Positions 33,101 through 42,306 are shown, counted from the first letter of the stretch. The stretch is 47,935 bases of DNA from Acidimicrobiaceae bacterium (GCA_003151235.1 PLWZ01000085.1:1-47935); one strand, 5' to 3'. Made by a program: numbers and translations. Notes: generated by a model not told the origin, from the sequence alone.

Positions 33101-34225
33101 GTGCTCTTCGTTGAGATCTTCCGCCTGATCCTGGTACTGATCGGCGCCCTTTCCGGTTACGAGATCGGGCACTCGCCCCACTCGTCCACCGGACAGGTCG
33201 TCGGCCTGGTCATCGGGGCCCTCGCCGCCTACGTGGTCGGCGGCATACTCGGCCGCCTGCTCAGGAACACCGGCGACAGCGCGGCCGATCGCTTCGACCG
33301 CATCCCGCCCGGCGAGCTGTTCGCAGGCACCCTGACCGGCATGGCCGGTTTCCTGCTCGGCACGGCGTTGAGCGTGCCACTCGTCGTGTTCGTCAACTCC
33401 CCGATCGTCTGGCCGGGCGCCGCCGCGGTGGCGTGGGCCTTCACCTGGATCGGTTTTCGTGTCGGCATCCAGAAGGGTCGCCAGGTGGTCGCGGCGGCGG
33501 GTCTCGGGCGCATCCTGGCCCCGCCGGCCGAGCCGCCGCCGGGCTACGCGATGTTGGTCGACAGCTCGGCCGCCATGACGCCGTTGCTTCTCGTCCTCGG
33601 CCGCTACGGCCTGCTGGTCGGGGGCCTCGTGGTCCCCCGATTCGTCATCGACCAGCTGCAGACGATGGCGGCCGGTCCGGACCCCGTCACCTCGCGCCGG
33701 GCCCGGCGGGGCCTCGAGCGCCTCGACGTGCTCCGCGACCTCCACGTGCCGGTACACGTCGCCGAGAACGAGGTCCCCGAGATCGACGACCACACCGACC
33801 GGTTGGTCGAGGTCGCCCGCCGGCTCGGACTCCGCCTCGTGACGTGCTCGGGCCAGGTCCGAGAGACGGCCAAGCGCCGCGGCATCGCCGTCACCGACCT
33901 TCGCCCGCTGGCCAACGACCTCACCCCGGACCACATGCCGGGCGAGCAGCTGGTGCTCGACCTCACGAAGGAAGGGAACCAGCCGCGCCAGGCCGCCGGT
34001 TACCTCGCCGACGGCGACCTCGTGGTCGTGAACGACGCCTCGCACATGATCGGAAGAGAGAACGTGGTCATCGAGGTGCTCTCAACGCGCCGGACCAACC
34101 AGGGCCTGCTGGTCTTCGCGAAGCTGGCCGACCGGCCGTCCAACGCCGGTCCGATCGCCAACGGGCTGCGCACCACCCCCCTCGAAGACGACTACCCCGT
34201 CGACACAGAGGTCGCGATCGACTGA
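33101..34225 (+). CDS. YacL-like PIN-TRAM membrane protein with eroded PIN active site
   Basis: The N-terminal part has about four membrane helices (LFVEIFRLILVLIGALSGYE, GLVIGALAAYVVGGILGRLL and two more), followed by a PIN domain and a C-terminal TRAM domain (QAAGYLADGDLVVVNDASHM, then ENVVIEVLSTRRTNQGLLVF). PIN nucleases need four acidic residues. The first is kept (YAMLVDSSAAMT, where relatives read LDTSVIIDGR), but the DGR aspartate is absent. The later TND aspartate is replaced by TCS in RLVTCSGQVRETA. The PIN fold is therefore probably inactive or altered. GTG start. It converges on pntB with a 4-nt gap. Confidence 0.8.
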   Translation: MLFVEIFRLILVLIGALSGYEIGHSPHSSTGQVVGLVIGALAAYVVGGILGRLLRNTGDSAADRFDRIPPGELFAGTLTGMAGFLLGTALSVPLVVFVNSPIVWPGAAAVAWAFTWIGFRVGIQKGRQVVAAAGLGRILAPPAEPPPGYAMLVDSSAAMTPLLLVLGRYGLLVGGLVVPRFVIDQLQTMAAGPDPVTSRRARRGLERLDVLRDLHVPVHVAENEVPEIDDHTDRLVEVARRLGLRLVTCSGQVRETAKRRGIAVTDLRPLANDLTPDHMPGEQLVLDLTKEGNQPRQAAGYLADGDLVVVNDASHMIGRENVVIEVLSTRRTNQGLLVFAKLADRPSNAGPIANGLRTTPLEDDYPVDTEVAID

Positions 34226-34229
34226 GGCT

Positions 34230-35615
34230 TCAGGCCTTGTTGACCGCGGCCACGAGCTTCTTCAGGGTGTCCTTGGCGTCGCCGAAGAGCATGGTCGTCT
34301 TCGGGTCGTAGAGGAGCTCGTTGTCGATGCCGGCGAACCCGGGCCGCATCGAGCGCTTGAGGAACACGATGTTCTCCGCCGAGTCGGCGTTGATGATCGG
34401 CATCCCGTAGATGGGGCTCCCGGGCGTGTTGCGCGCCGACGGGTTGACCGTGTCGTTGGCCCCGACCACGAGCGCGACGTCGGCCGTCGCCAACTCCGGG
34501 TTGGCGTCGTCCATCTCCTTCAACTCCTCGTAGGGGACGTTGGCCTCGGCGAGGAGCACGTTCATGTGCCCGGGCATGCGCCCCGCCACCGGGTGGATCG
34601 CGTAGAAGACGTCGACACCGCGGGCCAGCAGCGCATCGGCCAGCTCCTTCGCGGTGTGCTGGGCCTGCGCGACGGCGAGGCCGTAGCCCGGGATGATGAC
34701 CACCTTGCGGGAGTATGCGAGCAGGGTGCCCACGTCCTCGGCCGTCCCCGCCCGCACCGAGCGTCCGTCCGCGCTCTCGGTTGCGCCGCTGGCCGTGACG
34801 ACCGAGCCGAACGCGCTGAACAAGATGTTGGGCAGCGAACGGCCCATGGCCGTGCTCATCATCCGGGTCAGCAACATGCCCGACGCCCCGACCAAGGTGC
34901 CGGCGACCACCAGCACGTTCGAGTTGAGCGTGAACCCCGAGGCGGCGACGGCCAGGCCGGTGAAGGAGTTGAGCAGCGAGATCAGCACCGGCACATCGGC
35001 GCCGCCGATCGGCAGCACGAAGATGACGCCGAGGATGAGTGCGAGCGCGAGCAGGACCCAGATGAGCGCGGTCGACGATGTGATCAGGATCGCCAGCACG
35101 ATGCCGAGGCTGGCCACCCCGACGGCGGCGTTGATCATCTGCTGGGCCGGGTAGACCACCGGCCGGGTCGTGATGAGCTCCTGGAGCTTCACGAACGCGA
35201 GCGCCGATCCGGCGAAGGACAGCGCGCCGACCAGCACCCCGAACACGACCTCGAGCACCTTGTAGGTGGCCACCTGCTTGGGGTCGCTGCCGATGAACTC
35301 GGTGATCGAGACGACCGCCGCTGCGCCGCCGCCGACCCCGTTGAACGCAGCCACCATCTGGGGCATCGCGGTCATCTTCACGAGCCGCGCCGCCGGAACG
35401 CCGACGGCGGTCCCGATGACCATGGCGATCACGATGAGTCCGACGTGGTCGAGATGGGGCTGCGCGAACGTCACCCCGATGGCGACCGCCATGCCGGCCG
35501 CGGCGAGGAGGTTCCCGGCTCGGGCCCGCTTGGGCGAGCTCAGACCCTTGAGCGCCAGGATGAACGAGACCGCGGCGACCAGGTAGCAGAGGTCGATGAC
35601 CGTCCCTCGGCTCAC
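34230..35615 (-). CDS. pntB: NAD(P) transhydrogenase subunit beta
   Basis: Membrane and NADP(H)-binding subunit of the proton-translocating transhydrogenase. An N-terminal membrane domain of about eight helices (AAVSFILALKGLSSPKRARA, ISLLNSFTGLAVAASGFTLN) leads into a C-terminal NADP-binding domain with VVIIPGYGLAVAQAQH, HPVAGRMPGHMNVLLAEANV, DVALVVGANDTVNP and GMPIINADSAENI. At 461 residues it is complete. The GTG start overlaps the stop of the preceding subunit (GTGA), although the frame is open far upstream into it. Confidence 0.94.
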   Translation of the reverse strand: MSRGTVIDLCYLVAAVSFILALKGLSSPKRARAGNLLAAAGMAVAIGVTFAQPHLDHVGLIVIAMVIGTAVGVPAARLVKMTAMPQMVAAFNGVGGGAAAVVSITEFIGSDPKQVATYKVLEVVFGVLVGALSFAGSALAFVKLQELITTRPVVYPAQQMINAAVGVASLGIVLAILITSSTALIWVLLALALILGVIFVLPIGGADVPVLISLLNSFTGLAVAASGFTLNSNVLVVAGTLVGASGMLLTRMMSTAMGRSLPNILFSAFGSVVTASGATESADGRSVRAGTAEDVGTLLAYSRKVVIIPGYGLAVAQAQHTAKELADALLARGVDVFYAIHPVAGRMPGHMNVLLAEANVPYEELKEMDDANPELATADVALVVGANDTVNPSARNTPGSPIYGMPIINADSAENIVFLKRSMRPGFAGIDNELLYDPKTTMLFGDAKDTLKKLVAAVNKA

Positions 35616-35959
35616 ACCGCGCTCCCGTCGGCCGGCTTCTCGGGCGGTTCGGGCGCCGCCGGGCCGCTCGGCGGCGCCTGACGCGGCTTGAACATGTGCA
35701 GCATGCGGTCTGTCACCACGAAGCCGCCGACGACGTTCAACGTGGCCAGGATCACCGCGATGAAGCCGAGCGCCTCCTCGGCGCCGGTGTGCGCCGAGCC
35801 GAGCACGATCATCGAGCCGACCAGGATGACGCCGTGGATCGCGTTGGACCCCGACATGAGGGGGGTGTGCAGGATGCTCGGGACCTTGGAGATCACCTCG
35901 ATTCCGACGAAGCCCGCCAGGATGAAGATCGTGAACAGCTCCAGCAGGCCGTTGGTCAC
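35612..35959 (-). CDS. pntAB: NAD(P) transhydrogenase small membrane alpha subunit
   Basis: A 115-residue protein forming the membrane part of the split alpha subunit. It has three or four helices (LLELFTIFILAGFVGIEVIS, the SNAIHGVILVGSMIVLGSA segment typical of PntA, and GFIAVILATLNVVGGFVVTD) and a Pro-rich tail. Both ends overlap neighbours by 4 nt (GTGA with pntAA upstream and pntB downstream), so the three subunits are made together. In E. coli this part is fused into PntA; a separate gene is the common actinobacterial form. Confidence 0.92.
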   Translation of the reverse strand: MTNGLLELFTIFILAGFVGIEVISKVPSILHTPLMSGSNAIHGVILVGSMIVLGSAHTGAEEALGFIAVILATLNVVGGFVVTDRMLHMFKPRQAPPSGPAAPEPPEKPADGSAV

Positions 35960-37206
35960 GAGCCGACTCCCTCTTCGCTGGTGGCTCCCTCTTCGGGGAC
36001 GGCTCCCCCTTCGCCGGCCCGTTCGGCCGACGGCACGGGTGCGGCGACGGGCATTTCTTGCTCGGGACGGATCGGGTAGTGCGGCAGGCCGAGGATCTCG
36101 GCCGTCGGACCGTGGACGGCGTGGCCCTCCCGCAGCACGCAACATCCGATGACGATCTCGTCCTCCCAGTCCGGCGCGACGGCACCGTCCCGACCGATCA
36201 ACGCCAGAAGGTTGGCCGCGTTGCGCGAGTAAAGGAGGCTTGCGTGGGTCGCCATCGACGACGGGGGGTTGGCCACGCCGACGACGGTCGTGCCGTCGAC
36301 CACGATCTCCTGACCGACCTTGGTCGACTCGCAGTTGCCGCCGTTGTCGGCGGCCAGGTCGATGACGACAGAACCGGGGGCCATCGCCCGCACCACCCGC
36401 TCGGTGACGAGCACCGGGGCCTGACGGCCCGGGACCGACGCCGTCGTGATCACGACGTCACTGGCGGTGACGGCGGCCGCGAGCGCCTCTTGCTGGCGGG
36501 CCAGCTCCTCGGGGGTCAGCTCACGGGCGTAGCCGCCGGTCCCCTCCGCCGAGATCCCGAGGTCGACGAACGTGGCTCCGAGGCTCTCCGCCTCCTCCTT
36601 CGCCGCTGCGCGGACGTCATAGGCGCGGACCACCGCGCCGAGGCGCCGCGCCGTCGCGATGGCCTGGAGACCGGCCACGCCGACGCCCATGACGAGGACC
36701 TTGGCCGGTGGCACGGTGCCGGCCGCCGTCATGAACATCGGGAAGAACTTGGCCAGATGTTCGGCGGCGAGCAGCCCGGCCCGGTAGCCGGACACGGTCG
36801 CCTGCGACGAGAGCGCGTCCATCGACTGGGCCCGGCTGATCCGGGGCACCAGGTCGAAGCTGAAGACGGTGGCTCCCTTCTCGGCCAGGATCTTGAGGGC
36901 CTCGGCACTCTGGGCCGGCTGGAGGAAGCTCAGCACGGTGACGCCGGCCGGCATCAGGCGGGCCTGGTCCGGGTCGGGCGCGTTCACCGAAAGGACCACC
37001 TCGGCACCGGAGAGCAGCGCCGCGGCATCTGGAGCGATCGACGCCCCGGCGTCGGTGTAGGCGCCGTCGGTGAACGCAGCGGCGTCGCCGGACCCCGATT
37101 GGACGGTGATCCCCCAACCGGCGTCGATGAGGCGCCGCCCGATGTCGGGGACCATGGCGACGCGGCGCTCCCCGGCGCGGGTCTCGGTGGGGACGGCCAA
37201 GAGCAC
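35956..37206 (-). CDS. pntAA: NAD(P) transhydrogenase NAD-binding alpha subunit
   Basis: Soluble NAD(H)-binding subunit, related to alanine dehydrogenase. The N terminus LLAVPTETRAGERRVAMVPD, then VLVMGVGVAGLQAIATARRL (Rossmann loop), GGYARELTPEELARQQEAL, PGSVVIDLAADNGGNCE and NLLALIG are all family features. The C-terminal tail is Glu/Pro-rich. GTG was chosen because it places the family's conserved first strand at the N terminus; no good ribosome binding site is seen and the frame is open upstream. It follows an EAL gene by 58 bases on the same strand. Confidence 0.9.
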   Translation of the reverse strand: MLLAVPTETRAGERRVAMVPDIGRRLIDAGWGITVQSGSGDAAAFTDGAYTDAGASIAPDAAALLSGAEVVLSVNAPDPDQARLMPAGVTVLSFLQPAQSAEALKILAEKGATVFSFDLVPRISRAQSMDALSSQATVSGYRAGLLAAEHLAKFFPMFMTAAGTVPPAKVLVMGVGVAGLQAIATARRLGAVVRAYDVRAAAKEEAESLGATFVDLGISAEGTGGYARELTPEELARQQEALAAAVTASDVVITTASVPGRQAPVLVTERVVRAMAPGSVVIDLAADNGGNCESTKVGQEIVVDGTTVVGVANPPSSMATHASLLYSRNAANLLALIGRDGAVAPDWEDEIVIGCCVLREGHAVHGPTAEILGLPHYPIRPEQEMPVAAPVPSAERAGEGGAVPEEGATSEEGVGS

Positions 37207-37264
37207 GAAGACGTTTTCTATCAGCTCGGCCGGAGCAGCCCCGAACCGAGCGGCGGGGGCGGCT

Positions 37265-38134
37265 CTAGCCGGTCCGCTCGCCGAAGGTGAACGGCTGGTG
37301 GGCGACCGGGGTCGCCTCGGCATGCTCTTCGTCTTTACGCTCCGACCAGCCGACGCCCTCGAGTGCGAAGCAGTAGCCGGGCTCGTTGGCCAGGCTGGCC
37401 GCAGTCTCGATCGGGAGCGGCGGTGCGAAGAAGTACCCCTGGGCGGCGTCGCACTCGAACTCGCGGACGATCGAGGTCTGGAGAGAGGTCTCGACCCCCT
37501 CGGCGACGGTTGAGATCCCCTCGGAATGGGCCAGGGAGACGACGGTCTCGACGACCAGGCGGTTGATGCCCTGGTGTGCCTCGAGGGACCCGACAAAGGA
37601 GCGGTCGATTTTCACTGTGTTGACGGCCATGCGGCGCAGGACGTCGAAGGAGGTCCAGCTCGTGCCGACGTCGTCGACGGCCAGCTCGACCCCGAAGCCC
37701 CCGATGGTGCGCAGGTCGTTCATCGCGACGTCTTCAACGAGCGCGTGCTCGGTGACCTCGATCGTCAGTCGATCGGGCTCGAGCTCGGAGAGCTCCAGCG
37801 CCTTGGCCACGGCACTCGACCCGACGCCCCGCCGGAGCTGGACGATCGAGAGGTTGACGGCCAGCTGGATGTTCTTCGGCCAGCTCGCAGCCTGCTGACA
37901 TCCCTCGGCGAGTACCCATTCGCCCAGCTGCACGATGTCGCCGTTGGCCTCGAGCCACGGGAGAAGGAGGCTCGGAAGGATCATCCCCTCGTCGGGATGG
38001 CGCCACCGCAACAGGGCCTCAAATCCGAGCAAGCGACCGGACGCGAGATCGACCAGCGGCTGGTATTCGAGCGCGGGCTCACCAGTCAGGATCAGGGACT
38101 CGGTGTCCGGTCGGGCACTCGCCTCGTTGGCCAT
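37265..38134 (-). CDS. EAL-domain protein, probable c-di-GMP phosphodiesterase
   Basis: A stand-alone EAL domain with no GGDEF or sensory part. Catalytic and metal-binding residues are kept: FEALLRWRHP, the Asn in LAVNLSIVQL, the Glu in TIEVTEHAL, the double Asp in LAVDDVGTSWTSF, VKIDRSFV, VAEGVET and the Gln in AAQGYFFAPPLP. The usual DDFGTGYSS loop is changed to DDVGTSWTS, so activity is likely but not certain. The 289 residues include a short tail. It is upstream of the pnt genes on the same strand, and its start faces the divergent aminotransferase gene across a 249-base region. Confidence 0.87.
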   Translation of the reverse strand: MANEASARPDTESLILTGEPALEYQPLVDLASGRLLGFEALLRWRHPDEGMILPSLLLPWLEANGDIVQLGEWVLAEGCQQAASWPKNIQLAVNLSIVQLRRGVGSSAVAKALELSELEPDRLTIEVTEHALVEDVAMNDLRTIGGFGVELAVDDVGTSWTSFDVLRRMAVNTVKIDRSFVGSLEAHQGINRLVVETVVSLAHSEGISTVAEGVETSLQTSIVREFECDAAQGYFFAPPLPIETAASLANEPGYCFALEGVGWSERKDEEHAEATPVAHQPFTFGERTG

Positions 38135-38383
38135 CGTGGATCGCCTTCCTCGCCGGACCGACGCGCCGGCACGGAGCGGACCGAGGGTCGCACGCTCCTG
38201 TGAAACACATTCTGCCCGACCGCATCGCCAAATTCAGTGATCCACCAGGGAAGAAGGGGCTCGATGGCTCGGATCTGCACCCCTTTTCCGCACGCTCGGA
38301 GGGTCTGGGGGCAAACCGGCAGGGGCCCGGTCGGTCGGCCAAGTACCCTGGCCGGGATCTGAGCGCCGACCATGGAGGCCATC

Positions 38384-39877
38384 ATGGCGTTCGACGTGGC
38401 CAAGGTCCTTGCGGACCGACACGGAGAAAACTTCGAGCTCCACAACGAGTTCATGAACCCCCAGATGGCCCGGGTGCTCCGCACGCTGGGCTTTGACCGG
38501 TTCTACGTGCGCGGCGAGGGCTGCTACCTCTATGACGATCGCGGGGAGCGCTACCTCGACATGCTGTCGGGCTTCGGCGTCTACGCCCTCGGACGGTCCC
38601 ATCCCGGGATCAAGGCCGCCCTCCACCAGGCCATCGACCTCGACCTGCCCAACATGGTCCAGATCGACTGCGCGCTGTTGCCCGGGCTCCTGGCCGAGGC
38701 CCTAGTGGCCCGTTCCCACGAGGACATCCACCGGGCGTTCTTCTGCAACTCGGGGGCCGAGGCTGTCGAGAGCGCCATCAAGTTCGCCCGGTACGCGACC
38801 AGGCGGCCGCGCATCGTCTATGCGGGCCACGCATTCCACGGGCTGACCACCGGCGCCCTGGCACTGAACGGCGGGGCCGAGTTCAAGAACCGGTTCGGTC
38901 CGCTCGTCCCGAGCACCGAGGTTCCATTCGGGGACATCGAAGCGCTGCAGCGCCAGCTGAGGCGCGGCGACGTGGCCGCCTTCATCGTCGAGCCGATCCA
39001 GGGCAAGGGGGTGAACGTCGCCTCCGCCGAGTACTGGCACGAGGTCCAAGAGCTGTGCCGGCGCTACAAGACGCTCTTCGTCACCGACGAGGTGCAGACC
39101 GGGCTCGGGCGGACCGGGCGCTTCTTCTGCCACGAGCACTGGGGGCTCCGCCCCGACATCATCACGGTGTCAAAAGCGCTGTCGGGGGGCTTCATCCCGG
39201 TCGGGGCCATGCTGTGTACCGAGAAGGTCTTCATGAGCGTCTTCAGCTCGATGGACCGGGCCATGGTCCACTCGAGCACGTTCGGTCGAAACCAGCTCGC
39301 AATGGTGGCCGGTCTGGCCACCCTCGATGCGCTCGACGAGCAGGGACTCGTCGAGCACTCCCGGGTGACCGGTGAGCAGTTCGCGGCGAAGCTGGCCCCG
39401 CTGGTCGAGCGCTACGAGATCTTCCACGAGGTCCGTGGGCTCGGCCTCATGATCGGCCTGGAGTTCGGACCCCCGACGACACCCCGTCTGCGGCGGCGAT
39501 GGAACGCCATCGAACGGATCCGGCCGGCGCTCTCGTCGCAGGCCATCGTGGTGCCCCTTTTCCATCGGCACCGGATCCTGACCCAGGTCGCCGCCGACAA
39601 CGCGAACGTCATCAAGCTGCTCCCCGCGCTCATCGCCGGCGAGGCCGAGGTGGACGCCTTCGTCGAGGCGCTGGACGATGTCCTCGCGTCGGCCCAGAAG
39701 GGGGCCGGGCTGCTGTTCGAGATGGGGCGCATCATGGCCAGGGGCGCCCTGCCGGGTGGGAAGCGCCGGCCGAGCCGGAAGGGCGTCGACCCAGACGTGA
39801 CGACGAACGGTGCCGGGCCGAGTCCGAACGGCCACGGCGCGCCGGTTCGGACCGAGACGACCGCGAGCAACGCTTGA
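38384..39877 (+). CDS. Class III (PLP-dependent) aminotransferase
   Basis: Fold-type I aminotransferase of class III. FCNSGAEAVESAIKFAR, HAFHGLTTGALALNG, VEPIQGKGVNV, LFVTDEVQTGLGRTGRFF and ITVSKALSGGFIPVGAM (PLP lysine in VSKAL) are diagnostic. About 60 residues after the domain form a Gly/Pro/Arg-rich tail. GGAGG five bases before the chosen ATG favours this start over an ATG four codons upstream. The next gene is an HpnA-like epimerase. That pairing recalls the hopanoid side-chain enzymes HpnO and HpnA, but no hopanoid cyclase is in view, so substrate remains open. Confidence 0.88.
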   Translation: MAFDVAKVLADRHGENFELHNEFMNPQMARVLRTLGFDRFYVRGEGCYLYDDRGERYLDMLSGFGVYALGRSHPGIKAALHQAIDLDLPNMVQIDCALLPGLLAEALVARSHEDIHRAFFCNSGAEAVESAIKFARYATRRPRIVYAGHAFHGLTTGALALNGGAEFKNRFGPLVPSTEVPFGDIEALQRQLRRGDVAAFIVEPIQGKGVNVASAEYWHEVQELCRRYKTLFVTDEVQTGLGRTGRFFCHEHWGLRPDIITVSKALSGGFIPVGAMLCTEKVFMSVFSSMDRAMVHSSTFGRNQLAMVAGLATLDALDEQGLVEHSRVTGEQFAAKLAPLVERYEIFHEVRGLGLMIGLEFGPPTTPRLRRRWNAIERIRPALSSQAIVVPLFHRHRILTQVAADNANVIKLLPALIAGEAEVDAFVEALDDVLASAQKGAGLLFEMGRIMARGALPGGKRRPSRKGVDPDVTTNGAGPSPNGHGAPVRTETTASNA

Positions 39878-39930
39878 CCGACGGCGCGGGTGCAGGAGGG
39901 CCGTCGGTCCTCCTCGCGGAGGGGGACATC

Positions 39931-40968
39931 GTGGCCGTCACCGGGGCGGCCGGCTTCATCGGCTCTGCGATCGTCCGGGCGCTGCTTCCCCTCGGGGTGA
40001 AGGTGGTCGCGCTCGTCGAGCCCGGCGGTTCGACCGCCAACCTGGACGGTCTGGACGTCGACGTGCGAACGGTCGACATCCGGGAACTGGCCGAGGTGCG
40101 CTCGGCGTTCGACCACGCGCGGGCGGTGTTCCACACCGCCGCGCTGTTCGCGTTCTGGGCCAAGGATCCCGACGTCTTCTACGACGTGAACGTGCAGGGG
40201 ACCCGCAACGTCATCGCGGCCGCACTCGCCGCGGGGAGCGAGCGGATCGTCTATACGAGCACGGTCGCGACCATCGGGCTCCACCCGGGTTCGGAGCACC
40301 CCGCCGACGAGACCGTGTTCGCGCACATCGACCACCTCTACGGCCACTACAAGCAGTCGAAATACGTCGCCGAACACGAGGCGCTCCGGGCTGCCGCGGA
40401 GGGCGCTCCGCTCGCGTTGGTTCACCCCACCTTTCCGCTCGGTCCCCGGGACATCCGCCCGACGCCGACCGGCAAGGTGCTGCTCGACTTCTTGAACGGC
40501 CGGATGCCCGGCTACGTGGACACGGCCATGAACGTGGCCCACGTGGAGGACCTGGCCCAGGGACACCTGTTGGTCCTCGAACGCGGCCGGCAGGGCCGCA
40601 GCTACATCATCGGTGGGGAGAACCTCTCGATGCGGTCGTTGTTGAGCGCGGCCGCTGCGTGCACCGGCCTCACCGCACCGACCCGGCGGTGGCCGGGAGT
40701 ACTCGGGCTCGGGGCCGGCTACGTGTCCGACGTGGTCGAGGGCCGCATGCTGCACCGCCAACCCCACGTTCCCCTCGAGGCGGCGCGGATGTCGCTCACC
40801 CACATGATCTTCGACGACACGAGGGCGAGGGAGGAGCTCGGTTACACCTCCCGGCCGCCGGCCGAGGCGATCTCGGATTCCGCGCGCTGGTTCGTCGACA
40901 ACGGGTACGTGCGGCCAGAGCGGGTCAGCCAGATCACCTGGCCGGCCGCGCCGGAACCGTCGGACTGA
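39931..40968 (+). CDS. NAD-dependent epimerase/dehydratase (extended SDR), HpnA-like
   Basis: An extended short-chain dehydrogenase: VTGAAGFIGSAIVRALLPLG (TGxxGxxG NAD motif), VFHTAALFAFWAKDPDVFYD and NVQGTRNVIAAALAAG resemble hopanoid-associated sugar epimerase HpnA; the YKQSKYVAE stretch carries the catalytic Y-x3-K. GTG was chosen because GGAGGGGG lies 5 nt upstream and the family begins at this strand. A TTG at 39874 overlapping the aminotransferase stop (TTGA) would add 19 residues. It is probably cotranscribed with the aminotransferase. Confidence 0.85.
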   Translation: MAVTGAAGFIGSAIVRALLPLGVKVVALVEPGGSTANLDGLDVDVRTVDIRELAEVRSAFDHARAVFHTAALFAFWAKDPDVFYDVNVQGTRNVIAAALAAGSERIVYTSTVATIGLHPGSEHPADETVFAHIDHLYGHYKQSKYVAEHEALRAAAEGAPLALVHPTFPLGPRDIRPTPTGKVLLDFLNGRMPGYVDTAMNVAHVEDLAQGHLLVLERGRQGRSYIIGGENLSMRSLLSAAAACTGLTAPTRRWPGVLGLGAGYVSDVVEGRMLHRQPHVPLEAARMSLTHMIFDDTRAREELGYTSRPPAEAISDSARWFVDNGYVRPERVSQITWPAAPEPSD

Positions 40969-41052
40969 CGCTTCGGCACCCGCGTCCGGTCGACATCGGT
41001 CCTCGGGATGGTCGAGGCTCGGAAGTAACGTGCACCGTTGGCATCGAACCCG

Positions 41053-41679
41053 ATGAGCGCGGAAGAAACCAGCTATCCCGAGTGGGTTTTCTCGGGCGAG
41101 GCCGAGAACCACCACTATCTCGTCCCGGCGGTCCTGCGCGCCTTGCCGGCCGGCAGGGTGCGGGTGCTCGACCTCGGCTGCGGCAACGGAGCGTTGACGG
41201 CCAAGATCCACCACGCCGGCAAGGACGTGACCGGGATCGACTTCACCCCGAGCGGGATCGAGCGGGCACGTCAGTCCAACCCGGGCGTCGACTTCGTCAT
41301 CCATGACCTGAACGAGCCGCTCCCCGAGTCCCTCCGCGGCCGATTCGACGTGGTGGTCTCGGCCGAGGTGATCGAGCACCTGTTCTTGCCACGGACGCTG
41401 TTCACCCGCTGCCGCGAGGCGCTCGGAGAGAGCGGACAGGCCATCATCACCACGCCGCTACACGGGTACTGGAAGAACCTCGCGATCGTGGTGACCGGGA
41501 AGTCCGATCACCACTGGAACCCGCTGGCCGACTACGGCCACATCAAGTTCTTCTCCAAGAAGACTTTGAGGGAGACGGCCAGGGAGTGCGGGTTCGAACC
41601 GGCCCGCGTCCTCGGCGCGGGCCGGGTGCCCCTCCTGCGGGCGACCATGGTGATGACGGCCAACCTCCTCCCGCGGTAG
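41053..41679 (+). CDS. Class I SAM-dependent methyltransferase
   Basis: Methyltransferase of the UbiG/UbiE-like superfamily: motif I is VRVLDLGCGNGALTAKI, an acidic residue ends strand 2 in VTGIDFTPSGIERA, then RFDVVVSAEVIEHLFLPRTL and ITTPLHGYWKNLAIVV. The C-terminal part with HIKFFSKKTLRETARECGFE is typical of small-molecule or glycan/lipid methyltransferases. The substrate is unknown. It follows the SDR gene by 84 bases on the same strand. ATG chosen; no strong ribosome binding site. Confidence 0.85.
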   Translation: MSAEETSYPEWVFSGEAENHHYLVPAVLRALPAGRVRVLDLGCGNGALTAKIHHAGKDVTGIDFTPSGIERARQSNPGVDFVIHDLNEPLPESLRGRFDVVVSAEVIEHLFLPRTLFTRCREALGESGQAIITTPLHGYWKNLAIVVTGKSDHHWNPLADYGHIKFFSKKTLRETARECGFEPARVLGAGRVPLLRATMVMTANLLPR

Positions 41680-41797
41680 GGCCGACCAGCAATCCTCGGG
41701 CGGTTTTGCCGGGCTGAAATCGTGTCCGAATCCAGCCAGAATTTGTCGCTGCGCCATGTCAGTATCGAATCGGGACCACAGACTTGGAGGCGGACCC

Positions 41798-42304
41798 GTG
41801 AGCATCACAGAACAAACGATCGACACAGAACCAACCGCGCAGTTGTGTGTTGAAACCCCGATCGGTGGCCTTGTCGTTTCGGGCAACGACGAGTTCGTGA
41901 CCGAGGTGCTCCTGGCGGTGCCAGGGCGCAGTGTGACCGTGTCCGCCGACCGCACGGGCCTGCGGGGCCCGGTCCTCGACGCGGCTCGGCAACTCGACGA
42001 GTACTTCGAGCGGAAGCGCACCGAGTTCGACCTGCCACTCGCGCTGTCGGGAACAGAGTTCCAAGAACGGGTGTGGCTGACCTTGGCCGAGATCCCCTAC
42101 GGCGAGACGATCAGCTACGCGGAGTTGGCCAGATGGGTGGGCCGCCCCCAGGCGTTCCGCGCAGTCGGACAGGCGAACGGCGCCAACCCGATCCCGGTGA
42201 TCCTGCCGTGCCACCGCGTGATCGCCGCCGACGGGACCATCGGTGGGTACGGCGGCGGCCTGCCGGTCAAGCGGCAACTGCTCGCGCTCGAGTCCGGCGG
42301 TTGA
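41798..42304 (+). CDS. ogt: Methylated-DNA--protein-cysteine S-methyltransferase
   Basis: Suicide repair enzyme that removes alkyl groups from O6-alkylguanine. The DNA-binding/active-site domain is complete: ERVWLTLAEIPYGETISYAE, QAFRAVGQANGANPIPVILP, and the reactive Cys in PCHRVIAADGTIGGYGGG. At 168 residues it is of normal length for Ogt. The GTG start has GGAGG about 8 nt upstream. A GC-rich perfect hairpin lies just after the stop. Confidence 0.95.
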   Translation: MSITEQTIDTEPTAQLCVETPIGGLVVSGNDEFVTEVLLAVPGRSVTVSADRTGLRGPVLDAARQLDEYFERKRTEFDLPLALSGTEFQERVWLTLAEIPYGETISYAELARWVGRPQAFRAVGQANGANPIPVILPCHRVIAADGTIGGYGGGLPVKRQLLALESGG

Positions 42305-42306
42305 GC

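Noticed and set aside
39412..41379. 655-codon minus-strand frame opposite the aminotransferase and epimerase genes
   Set aside because: It is an antisense shadow of two strongly recognised genes; its sequence is Arg/Gly/Asp-rich with no domain.
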